This document shows, piece after piece, positions 14,557-22,317 of a DNA stretch of 64,000 nt. The DNA is from an uncultured Paraprevotella sp. (GTDB lineage: Bacteria > Bacteroidota > Bacteroidia > Bacteroidales > Bacteroidaceae). The stretch is from assembly GCA_944321525.1 (NCBI GenBank), contig CALULQ010000013.1, positions 30,880-94,879 of the forward strand. Reading direction: 5' to 3'. The notes under the pieces were generated by a model. The model was not told the origin of the DNA. It was given only the letters and a program-made list of their open reading frames with translations, and did not search any database. The position numbers were made by a program, and so were the translations under genes. Each line of letters opens with the position of its first letter. Position 1 is the stretch's first letter.

Positions 14557-14612
14557 GTAGCGGGTACCTCGCAAGACGCTCTTGCTAACGGGAACATTTA
14601 GTACCCGGCTAC
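14557..14612. repeat. Two-tier inverted repeat near the GH67 3' end
   Basis: The outer arms GTAGCGGGTAC (14557-14567) and GTACCCGGCTAC (14601-14612) pair with one bulge. The inner arms GCAAGA (14571-14576) and TCTTGC (14580-14585) close a 3-nt loop. A run of A follows on the plus strand. On the minus strand no U-run follows, so it is not an obvious GH67 terminator. Function unknown. Confidence 0.5.
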
Positions 14613-14736
14613 AAAAAAAATCCTTTCCGCTCGACTTAATACGTATGCCGCCCCGCGCCCCAAGGCGCTTTTGGCGTTTATCATTTTTTTCTTCATATCC
14701 AAGCTTCACCCGCCGGGAAGCCCGCTGCCGCGGCGA

Positions 14737-16800
14737 TTATGGCAACTTGTCCATGTCGGCCGCCGTATAATTGTCTATGTCCAACCTGAACCGCTTCAGG
14801 TCGTCCAACCGGTGCTCCGGCGAAGGGAGGTCGGCAGGGATGTCCCGGCGGGCATACTGCCGGAAATAGAGCAGGCACGCGTCGCGCCACCACCAGGCAT
14901 CCTTGGCCTGCCGCTCGAAGCGCCGCAGCATGTCGGCATGGCGCTCCGCGTCGACGTAGGGGCGCATGCCGCGCCAAAGGTCTGCAAAGCCTCGGGCCTC
15001 TTCCGCACCACGGGTGTAGGTGTAGCAAAGGTTGTCCCACAACGTCAGCCCGTTGCGCATGACGTATCCCCAAGGCACATGGTGAAACCACAGAAGATAC
15101 TCTTCGGGACACGTGCGGATGTCGCCATAAAGCGTGGACAACGGTTCGTGGTACTGCATGACGGCCTTCGAGCCTCTCGCGCTACGGTCGAATCCCAATC
15201 CGGCAGTATCGGCACGATGGTAATAGGCCGGCATCCAGTCGGGACGCGAGCCCGGGACGTCGCACCACGGCTCCGGCCCGTAATGGTGGCCGAAAGCAAA
15301 TATGTGGTGAAGCCCCAAGGGCATCATGTAGCTGACGGCCACATCCCACGAACGGAGCATCAGCTGCCGGACGGGGAGCACGAATCGCTCATCGGCCGTG
15401 AACGTCTGCTTCAGGAACTCGTCGGCAATCCGCGAGGCCTCCAGTCCGGTGTCCCAACACAGGCGGCCAAAGGCGTACCAATTGGCCTGCGCCAGGCTGT
15501 TTCCCGTCCAATCTTCCGCATCGCCGATGTTGGACACGCCCGCCATGGCCGACACCGACCGTCGCCCCAGCCGCCGCTGCGTGGCCTCGGCCACGGTGAG
15601 TCCCCCGTCCTGATAGGTCTCGGCATCCAGGCATGCCTTCCACTGGGGAGCCAGGAACACGGTGTGGATGGATTGCCCCAAGTATTCCTGGGTGATTTGG
15701 AACTCGGGCATCACCTGGGTGGACTTCATGGCCCCGAACAAGGGGCTGAACGGCTCGCGGGGCTGGAAGTCGATGGGGCCGTTCTTCACTTGGACTATCA
15801 CGTTGTCGCGGAACTTCCCGTCGAGCGGCATGAACTCTTCGTAGGCTTGGCAGGCCCTGTCGGGGCTGGAAGCCGCATAGACGAAAGCACGCCATAAGAC
15901 CACACCGCCGTGGGGAGCCAAGGCGTCGGCCAGCATGTTGGCCCCGTCGGCATGGGTGCGCCCGTAGTCCTGCGGACCGGGCTGGCCCTCACTGTTCGCC
16001 TTGACCAGAAAGCCGCCGAAATCGGGCACCAGACGGTAGATTTCGGCCACCTTCGCGGCCCACCATTCCTGCACCTCCGGCTCCATGGGGTCGGCACCGG
16101 GCAATCCGCCCAAGGCTTTCGGCGAACCGAAGTTGACCGACAAGAATGTCCGTATTCCGTAGGGACGCAGCACATCGGCTATGGCCGACACCTTGCGCAG
16201 CATGTCCGGAGACAACATCGCGGGCTTGGCATTCACATTGTTGAGCACCACCGCGTTGATGCCTATCGAGGCATTGGCGCGGGCATAGGCTTCGTAGCGC
16301 GGGGAAATCTGCTCGGGCAACTCGTCCCACCTCCAGATGGAACGTCCGGCATAGCCGCGCTCCACCGTCCCGTCCGGATTGTCCCAATGGTCCAGCATGC
16401 GCAGGTCGTAGGATGGAATTTCCGTGACAGACTGCCCCTCGTGGAGGTCCGTGCCCGTCTGCTGCATGCGCAACAGGGCGTAGGCGCCATAGAGGACACC
16501 CTGCGGGGAGGCCGACACCACGCTGACGCCATCGCTCCTGCGGCTGAGGGTGAACCCGTCGCGGTCCGGCCCTTCGGGCAGAACCTGCAGGACAACGCGC
16601 CCGTCACCGCGCCAATAGTCGGCCAACTCGCGGACGGCGATGTCCAACGTGGGTGTCCGCCCCGTTCCATGCCCCAGGCGCACGTCGGCTTCCCCGGCAT
16701 TCCGCTCCATGCGAAGCCAAAGCCGGCTGCCGTCTTCTGCGCGAAGCAAGGAAAGACAGCACAACGCCCACAGCATGAACAAGCACCTCATGGCATCCAC
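14737..16800 (-). CDS. aguA: GH67 alpha-glucuronidase
   Basis: A 687-residue protein that removes 4-O-methyl-glucuronic acid from the non-reducing end of xylo-oligosaccharides. It has a signal peptide (MDAMRCLFMLWALCCLSLL, cleaved near RAEDG), which suggests a periplasmic location. GH67 hallmarks are IPSYDLRMLDHWDN, IGINAVVLNNVNAKP, GGFLVKANSEGQPGPQDYG (the Glu is the expected acid), DFQPREPFSPLFG, MPEFQITQEYLGQ and the C-terminal MMPLGLHHIFAFGHHYGP and WFHHVPWGY. Length is normal for the family. The ATG at 16791 (MRCLF) is an alternative start. It begins 8 bp after the GH43 stop, so it is the last gene of the transporter/xylanase operon. Confidence 0.95.
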   Translation of the reverse strand: MDAMRCLFMLWALCCLSLLRAEDGSRLWLRMERNAGEADVRLGHGTGRTPTLDIAVRELADYWRGDGRVVLQVLPEGPDRDGFTLSRRSDGVSVVSASPQGVLYGAYALLRMQQTGTDLHEGQSVTEIPSYDLRMLDHWDNPDGTVERGYAGRSIWRWDELPEQISPRYEAYARANASIGINAVVLNNVNAKPAMLSPDMLRKVSAIADVLRPYGIRTFLSVNFGSPKALGGLPGADPMEPEVQEWWAAKVAEIYRLVPDFGGFLVKANSEGQPGPQDYGRTHADGANMLADALAPHGGVVLWRAFVYAASSPDRACQAYEEFMPLDGKFRDNVIVQVKNGPIDFQPREPFSPLFGAMKSTQVMPEFQITQEYLGQSIHTVFLAPQWKACLDAETYQDGGLTVAEATQRRLGRRSVSAMAGVSNIGDAEDWTGNSLAQANWYAFGRLCWDTGLEASRIADEFLKQTFTADERFVLPVRQLMLRSWDVAVSYMMPLGLHHIFAFGHHYGPEPWCDVPGSRPDWMPAYYHRADTAGLGFDRSARGSKAVMQYHEPLSTLYGDIRTCPEEYLLWFHHVPWGYVMRNGLTLWDNLCYTYTRGAEEARGFADLWRGMRPYVDAERHADMLRRFERQAKDAWWWRDACLLYFRQYARRDIPADLPSPEHRLDDLKRFRLDIDNYTAADMDKLP

Positions 16801-16808
16801 TCTCCCGT

Positions 16809-17780
16809 TTATTCGTCCTTACCTTCTATCGTCTGTATCCGCCCCTCGGCATCGTAGTGCAACTCACACACCTTCAGGCTGCGCAACCACGTGCGTCCGC
16901 CGGATGGCACCGAATCGTGATGGAACAAATACCACTTGCCTTTGTATTCCACGATGGAATGGTGAGTGGTCCAGCCCACGACCGGAGTGAGGATGACACC
17001 TTGGTAAACAAACGGCCCGTAAGGATTGTCGCCCACGGCGTAGCAGAGCAAATGGCTGTCGCCAGTGGAGTAGGAAAAATAATACTTGCCGCGGTACTTG
17101 TGCATCCACGAAGCCTCAAAAAAGCGGTGTGGGTCGTCCGCCGCAAGCGGCTTTCCGTCCGCACCCAAAACAACCACCGCACGGGGTTCCTCGGCAAATT
17201 GCTTCATGTCGTCGGTCAAACGGGCCACGCGGGACGGCAAAGCAGGCTCACCGACTGCGGGAAGACTGGCACACTCCAGCGCGCTGTTGTCGCGGTAGCG
17301 CTGGAGTTGACCGCCCATCAGGCCGCCGAAATAGACATACACCTGGCCGTCGTCGTCCTTGAACACCGCCGGATCCATGGAATAGCTTCCGCGGATGGGG
17401 TCGGGCTCGGGCACGAAAGGACCGTAGGGATGGTCGGACACGGCCACGCCGATACGGAAAATGTCCGTCTTGTCTTTCGCCGGGAAATAGAGGTAATACT
17501 TGCCATCCTTCTCACAGCAGTCGCAATCCCACATCTGCCGTTTGGCCCATGGCACGTCGGCCACATCGAGCACCACGCCGTGGTCGGTCACCTCCCCTTC
17601 CATCACGTCGTCCAGTGAGAACACATGATAGTCCCGCATATTGAAATGCGAACCCCAGTCGTCCTCGGGAATGCCACTCTCATAGTCGTGCGACGGATAG
17701 ATGTACACCTTGCCGTCGAACACATGCACTGACGGGTCGGCCATATAATCGCCCGGCACCAAATATCTCTTCTTCATCAC
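16809..17780 (-). CDS. Cytoplasmic GH43 beta-xylosidase/alpha-L-arabinofuranosidase
   Basis: A 323-residue GH43 enzyme without a signal peptide (MMKKRYLVPGDYMADPSVHV). The catalytic base is in YMADPSVHV, the modulator Asp in YSMDPAVFKDDDG and the acid Glu in FFEASWMHKYRG. Length and motifs fit the compact GH43 subfamily-1 type that hydrolyses short xylo- or arabinoxylo-oligosaccharides inside the cell. It sits between GH10 and GH67 and 1.2 kb from the GPH symporter. A consistent reading is that the symporter imports oligosaccharides and this enzyme releases free pentoses in the cytoplasm. The same order of functions is known from Bacteroides and Prevotella xylan loci. Confidence 0.93.
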   Translation of the reverse strand: MMKKRYLVPGDYMADPSVHVFDGKVYIYPSHDYESGIPEDDWGSHFNMRDYHVFSLDDVMEGEVTDHGVVLDVADVPWAKRQMWDCDCCEKDGKYYLYFPAKDKTDIFRIGVAVSDHPYGPFVPEPDPIRGSYSMDPAVFKDDDGQVYVYFGGLMGGQLQRYRDNSALECASLPAVGEPALPSRVARLTDDMKQFAEEPRAVVVLGADGKPLAADDPHRFFEASWMHKYRGKYYFSYSTGDSHLLCYAVGDNPYGPFVYQGVILTPVVGWTTHHSIVEYKGKWYLFHHDSVPSGGRTWLRSLKVCELHYDAEGRIQTIEGKDE

Positions 17781-17820
17781 GCAAAACTCTTTATGTTAAA
17801 CAAATCCACGCACATACCGT

Positions 17821-18945
17821 TCACTTGTCATACTTGCCAGACTCCGCCATCTCGATGATGGTTTGCACGAAAGGCTTCGGCTGCATGTTGCGGTCGAAGG
17901 CCAAGGGGTAGTCCGTGCGCCCGCGCACCGGGAAGTTGTTCTTCCACGAGTCGCCGTCCGTCACGCCCCAGAAAGTCACGCGCGTAAGGTCTTTGCTGTG
18001 GCGCAAATAGATGTCGAAGAGCTTGGCATAGAAATCGTCCTGTTCCTTGGCCTTGTCCGCAGGAAGTCCGTCGGTATAGGGGTCCATGGCTTTCTTGTAG
18101 TCGAAGTTAGTCTCCACGGCCGCACCGTAATTGCCCCTTGGCCAAGGCAAAACGCTAAGGTCCAACTCGGTCACCATCACCTTCACGCCCGCAGCGATAA
18201 AGGCATCCATGCTTTTCTCGTATTCGTCGAGAGGCGTGTTGAATCCCACGTGCGACTGCATGCCCACCGCGTCGATACGGCAACCATGCTCTTTCAGGTC
18301 TTTCACCATCCGCACTACACCCTCGCGCTTGCCGGGAGAATCCATGCCGTAATCGTTATAATACAACTCGGCATCGGGGTCGGCCTCGTGTGCGAACTGG
18401 AAGGCCAGACGGATGAACTCGGGACCAATGATACGATAGTAGAGCGACTTGCGGTACTCCCCGTTACCCTCTATGGCCTCGTTCACCACATCCCAGCCTT
18501 TCACACGTCCTTTGAAGTGCCCCACCACCTTATATATATGGTCCTTCATCCGCTGAATCAAGACTTCGCGGCTCACTTGGTTGCCGTTCTCATCCTTGAA
18601 GAACCAACGGGGTGCCTGGGAATGCCATATCAGGCAATGCCCGGTGACCACCTGACCGTTCTTCTCGGCCAAATCGCACAAGCGGTCGCCATCGGTGAAA
18701 TTGAACTTTCCTTCTTCGGGTTGCAATGATTCCGCCTTCATGCAGTTCTCGGCCACGACAGCACTGAACTGGTTCTTGATGAGCGCCTGCAGTTCCTCGT
18801 TCTTGCTCATTACCTGGCGAGTACTAAGTGCCGTACCAATCAGGAATTTATCAGCAAAAGCCTCGCGCATCGTCTTGGCCCCGTCGGCGAAAGCCATGGC
18901 GACAGCCATCAGCGCCGCTCCTAAAGTCATCATCCTCTGTTTCAT
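17821..18945 (-). CDS. GH10 endo-1,4-beta-xylanase
   Basis: A 374-residue single-domain GH10 enzyme that cuts the xylan backbone. Signal peptide MKQRMMTLGAALMAVAMAFA is followed directly by the barrel. Catalytic residues are visible: acid/base Glu in WDVVNEAI and nucleophile Glu in VTELDLSV. Supporting motifs are GHCLIWHSQAPRW, YYNDYGMDSPGKREG and the C-terminal FWGVTDGDSWKN. There is no CBM or linker, so it probably acts in the periplasm on oligosaccharides already brought in, or on soluble xylan. It lies 41 bp downstream of the symporter and 40 bp upstream of the GH43. Confidence 0.96.
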   Translation of the reverse strand: MKQRMMTLGAALMAVAMAFADGAKTMREAFADKFLIGTALSTRQVMSKNEELQALIKNQFSAVVAENCMKAESLQPEEGKFNFTDGDRLCDLAEKNGQVVTGHCLIWHSQAPRWFFKDENGNQVSREVLIQRMKDHIYKVVGHFKGRVKGWDVVNEAIEGNGEYRKSLYYRIIGPEFIRLAFQFAHEADPDAELYYNDYGMDSPGKREGVVRMVKDLKEHGCRIDAVGMQSHVGFNTPLDEYEKSMDAFIAAGVKVMVTELDLSVLPWPRGNYGAAVETNFDYKKAMDPYTDGLPADKAKEQDDFYAKLFDIYLRHSKDLTRVTFWGVTDGDSWKNNFPVRGRTDYPLAFDRNMQPKPFVQTIIEMAESGKYDK

Positions 18946-18986
18946 GTTTCCCTCCTCTTTAAATGGTTATTATAAATATAGTGTGT

Positions 18987-20513
18987 TCAATCATCAATAC
19001 CATCCGCGCGCCTGCGGGCCAATTCGGCCTGCATCTTCTCGTTCACCGACTTGGAAATGGGATAGAAGAAGAGCGCGGCCACTCCGATGCCGAAGCAAAT
19101 GCCCGGCACTATGCTGGAAGCCAAACGTATGCCCATGATGGAAGACGAAGACTGCACCGCCATGGCATCGTTGACATAGCCGAACATGGAAAGTATCAGT
19201 CCTGCAATGGCGCCTCCCACGCCCAATCCCGCCTTCAGGGCGAACACCACGCCGGAGAAACACAAGCCGGTGGCGCGCCGACGGTTCACATATTCAATGT
19301 GGTCGGCCACGTCGGCAATCATCGCCCACAACAAGGGGACTGTCGGTGCATAGGCCAGACTCTTGAGCACGCCCAAGGTGAAAATCAATCCGATTTCGTC
19401 TTCCGACGGCAACATGAACGCCGCCGTAAACAACGCCGTCAGCGCCAGACAGACAATGAAAGTGGCCTTTTTGCCATAACGGTTGGCTAAGAACTCCGAA
19501 AGAAGAACCACACCAGCCAGCTGCACCAACGCCCCTATCATATTAAATAAGGAGAGACCGATGGTGTAGGACTCTATCGGGGCTATCGTCCCGTCCGCGG
19601 TCCGCGTGGCCAAAAGGCTGAAAGAATCGAGCACCTGCATGCCCGCCCCCAAAACAGCTCCTTCGTCCTTCACCAAGCCTAAACGGTCAAGGAAATGGCC
19701 CAAAGCCTGAGGGTCCACATAGTTCTGGAAATAGTAGCACATGGCCGAGCCCCACATGGCCAGCGTGATGAACACGAAAAGCGTGAGAATGAACATCGAG
19801 CGCCACGAAACGTCGCCGAACAAGTCCTTCAGGTCGCTCTTCACATCCACTTTCTGCGAAGGAGGAGGCGCTATGCGCTCCTTGGCCGACAATGCCGCTA
19901 CCACAAGGAATACAAAACCCACCGCCGCAAAGATACTGATGGTCACCAGCCAACCCTGCGCGTCGTCGGAGCCGGAACCTCGCCCGAACTTATGTACCAA
20001 GGGCAGCGTCAGGCCCTGCACGACAAACTGTGCGACCGTGGCAGCCACAAAACGGATGGACGTAATGCTCGTGCGCTCCTTAATGTCGCCCGTCATCACT
20101 CCGCCCAACGAACTGTAAGGCGTATTATTAAAGGAATAAAGCGACATGAGCAACACGTAGGAGACTCCCGCATAGAAAGCCACCAATGCCTTGTCCTCTA
20201 TCCCCGGGTTGTAAAAAGCGAGCACGTAGAACACCATGAACGGCAAGGCAGTCCACAGCACCCACGGACGGAACTTCCCCCAGCGGGTCTGCGTCTTGTC
20301 GGAAAGAATGCCCACCGTAGGGTCGACAAAAGCGTCCACGATGCGTGCAATGAGCAACACCGTGCCCGCCACCGCGCCTTCCAGTCCGAAGACGTCCGTG
20401 TAAAACTTCAACTGATAAATCATCATCATCTGGAAGACGAGGTTCGCCGCCGCGTCGCCCAATGAATAACCAACCTTTTCTCCGAATGGCACTTTCGCCA
20501 GAATCTTATCCAT
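18987..20513 (-). CDS. GPH-family (MFS) pentoside/oligosaccharide:cation symporter
   Basis: A 508-residue, 12-helix inner membrane transporter of the glycoside-pentoside-hexuronide family. The N-terminal motif GEKVGYSLGDAAANLVFQ and the loop-2 region DPTVGILSDKTQTRWGKFRPW are characteristic. A central periplasmic insertion (MQVLDSFSLLATRTADGT) is longer than in MelB and is often seen in Bacteroidetes homologues. As the first gene of the operon with GH10, GH43 and GH67, it most likely imports xylo-oligosaccharides into the cytoplasm. Substrate is inferred from context. Confidence 0.92.
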   Translation of the reverse strand: MDKILAKVPFGEKVGYSLGDAAANLVFQMMMIYQLKFYTDVFGLEGAVAGTVLLIARIVDAFVDPTVGILSDKTQTRWGKFRPWVLWTALPFMVFYVLAFYNPGIEDKALVAFYAGVSYVLLMSLYSFNNTPYSSLGGVMTGDIKERTSITSIRFVAATVAQFVVQGLTLPLVHKFGRGSGSDDAQGWLVTISIFAAVGFVFLVVAALSAKERIAPPPSQKVDVKSDLKDLFGDVSWRSMFILTLFVFITLAMWGSAMCYYFQNYVDPQALGHFLDRLGLVKDEGAVLGAGMQVLDSFSLLATRTADGTIAPIESYTIGLSLFNMIGALVQLAGVVLLSEFLANRYGKKATFIVCLALTALFTAAFMLPSEDEIGLIFTLGVLKSLAYAPTVPLLWAMIADVADHIEYVNRRRATGLCFSGVVFALKAGLGVGGAIAGLILSMFGYVNDAMAVQSSSSIMGIRLASSIVPGICFGIGVAALFFYPISKSVNEKMQAELARRRADGIDD

Positions 20514-20569
20514 GGTATCTCTTTTATTAACCGTTTTCCTTATCTAGGGGATTCTTCAAACTCCCTCGG

Positions 20570-20578
20570 GCAAAATAA
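20570..20578 (-). promoter_or_regulatory. Weak -7-like box upstream of the GPH symporter operon
   Basis: TTATTTTGC on the minus strand differs from TAnnTTTGY at its second base. It lies about 57 bp before the ATG. It is the best candidate in this spacer and would fit an activator-dependent promoter. Confidence 0.3.
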
Positions 20579-20728
20579 CGACTTTTAGGCGAAAAGTTCT
20601 TTTTATGGTGTAAGATATACTTTCTCGTATGAAACATCTGCCGGAAAAAGCCACACGGACGGGAATCCCACGATGCTCCGCAACACCAATTGGCGCACAA
20701 GGGCGGGCAACTGTCCATAGACACGACA

Positions 20729-20772
20729 GAAGTCGGGCGCAAGACTGCGTGTGCAATCCTGCGCCCGGCTTC
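20729..20772 (-). terminator. Strong hairpin downstream of tRNA-Asp
   Basis: Arms 20729-20748 and 20753-20772 are 20 nt each with a 4-nt GTGT loop and three mismatches, mostly GU-compatible. It starts 22 bp after the tRNA 3' end on the minus strand and separates the tRNA from the symporter operon. There is no clear U-run, so termination is inferred. Confidence 0.5.
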
Positions 20773-20793
20773 TTTCCGGAAATCTGCATTTTG

Positions 20794-20867
20794 CGGTGCG
20801 TACGGGACTCGAACCCGTGACCCCATGCGTGACAGGCATGTATTCTAACCAGCTGAACTAACGCACC
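20794..20867 (-). tRNA. tRNA-Asp (GTC)
   Basis: A 74-nt cloverleaf: acceptor GGTGCGT/ACGCACC, anticodon stem CATGC/GCATG with loop CTGTCAC giving anticodon GTC, and T-loop GGTTCGAGTCC. The discriminator is G and CCA is not encoded. It is identical to the copy at 28910-28983. Confidence 0.97.
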
Positions 20868-20906
20868 TTGCAAGGTCTTCCGCAAAGGTCTTCCCCTTTT
20901 GCGGTT

Positions 20907-20915
20907 GCAAAGGTA
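20907..20915 (-). promoter_or_regulatory. Promoter -7 box for tRNA-Asp
   Basis: TACCTTTGC on the minus strand is a full match to TAnnTTTGY, 40 bp before the tRNA. A CTTGG about 19-20 bp further upstream could serve as the -33 element. The other tRNA genes here use the same TACCTTTG form. Confidence 0.75.
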
Positions 20916-20967
20916 GGAAAAACTTGCGAAACGACCAAGCAAAACTTATCTTTTTCCACTTGCCGGC

Positions 20968-22317
20968 TCAATCATTCAGGTAGTCCAGCACTTTCCCGCT
21001 GAGCTGCAACAGTGAAATCTCACACATTTTCGTGTCGTACTCCGCCACGAGCAGGCGCTCTTCGGCGTCCAGCAGGCTCTGCTGCGCCTCGCGCATCTCG
21101 AAACCGGACAAGTCGCCTTTCATGTAACGCAAGTTTGCATATTCATAGTTCTCTTCGGCCGCCACGAGGTTCTGCCGTTCCATCAACACGACTTGCCAGT
21201 TATTCTTATAAGCCTGCCACAAGTCGCTCAAGTCGGCCTTCAGGGAGAGCCTCAGGTTCTCGCGTTCCAGTTCGGCATATTCTATGGCCAGCTCGGCATT
21301 CCGCTTCTGCATCCTCCGCTTTCCGTCGAAGAGGTTAAAGCCGACGGTGATTCCCGCGTTCAAGCCCCAGTTGTCCCGCTTCTTTGTGGCCGAGAGTTCA
21401 TACCGGTTCAGCGTATATCCATAGCCCGCGTTCAAGCGCACGTAAGGATAATCGCGCGACATGACCTTCTTGTAATCGGCCTGCGCCACTTCGGTGCTCT
21501 TGTCGGCGATGAGCAGTGAGGCGTTGGTTGCCAGCGTAGCTTGCCACAGTTCTTCATAGCGCAAGTCGGGGTTCACGTCAATGGCCGTGTCCCGTATGCC
21601 GACCCACTCCACCATGTTCTCGTTTGCCATCAGTTCGTTGAGACGGATGCGTGAGGAATTGAGCACTTCCCGCTGCTTCATGTATTGTGCGCTGTCGGCG
21701 TTGAAGTCCACCTTGGCCTGCAGGTAGTCCAACCTGGAAAAATTACCGATGTGATAGCGGACCTCCACGATGCGCATGCGCTCCCGTGAGAGCGACATGG
21801 CGTAGCGGAAGTTTTTCAGGCGGATGTCTTCTTGTATGTAATTGTAATACTCCGCGGTGAGCGAGGCCACGTAATCTTCTATGGCCAGCCGCGTCTGCAG
21901 TTCGCCCTGTTCCTTCAGCAGTTGCAGCTGCTTGTAGTTGGTCCAGACGCTGAACCCGTCGAAGATGGTCCAATTCAGGTCTATGCCGGCATCCAACGTC
22001 CCGTCGTATGCCCCGCGCTCCGTTGTGGTAGCCCCGTCGCGTGGAGTGGTGCGCGTCGTGGCCAGATTGCCGCCGTAAGAGGCACTGAGGTCTACCGTGG
22101 GCAGCAGGCCGGCATTGGCCGGCGTGGCATTGTTCGCACTCACCTCCTGCTGGTTCTTCACCATTTTAATGGAAAAATTATGCTCCAATCCTCGCAAGAG
22201 GCATTCCTGCAAGGTGGTCACCCCCGCCGGCATGCCCATGGCCGTGGAATCGGTTTGCGCATGCACGCTGGCGTGGGCCGCCAAGAAAAGGACAAGTCCC
22301 AATATCTTATTTTTCAT
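20968..22317 (-). CDS. TolC-family outer membrane efflux protein
   Basis: A 449-residue outer-membrane channel subunit starting at the ATG at 22317 (MKNKILGLVLFLAAHASVHA signal). The N-terminal TLQECLLRGLEHNFSI and the paired long helical repeats are typical of OEP proteins: DLNWTIFDGFSVWTNYKQLQ in the first half and VGFNLFDGKRRMQKRNAEL in the second. It overlaps the RND pump stop by 11 bp, so it is translationally coupled as the third component of the tripartite system. Trimers would bridge the outer membrane to the adaptor and pump. Confidence 0.93.
   Translation of the reverse strand: MKNKILGLVLFLAAHASVHAQTDSTAMGMPAGVTTLQECLLRGLEHNFSIKMVKNQQEVSANNATPANAGLLPTVDLSASYGGNLATTRTTPRDGATTTERGAYDGTLDAGIDLNWTIFDGFSVWTNYKQLQLLKEQGELQTRLAIEDYVASLTAEYYNYIQEDIRLKNFRYAMSLSRERMRIVEVRYHIGNFSRLDYLQAKVDFNADSAQYMKQREVLNSSRIRLNELMANENMVEWVGIRDTAIDVNPDLRYEELWQATLATNASLLIADKSTEVAQADYKKVMSRDYPYVRLNAGYGYTLNRYELSATKKRDNWGLNAGITVGFNLFDGKRRMQKRNAELAIEYAELERENLRLSLKADLSDLWQAYKNNWQVVLMERQNLVAAEENYEYANLRYMKGDLSGFEMREAQQSLLDAEERLLVAEYDTKMCEISLLQLSGKVLDYLND

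Larger units (their letters stand above)
13973..14736. other. 764-bp gene-free spacer between HTCS and GH67
   Basis: It holds the HTCS promoter (14041-14049), a three-unit palindromic repeat (14204-14265), GC-rich sequence without a credible gene, and a hairpin-forming segment at 14557-14612. Open frames here have no start context or recognisable protein motifs. Confidence 0.7.

Noticed and set aside
20527..20942. Small open frames across the tRNA-Asp gene
   Set aside because: They consist largely of the tRNA sequence and its flanking hairpin read as codons.
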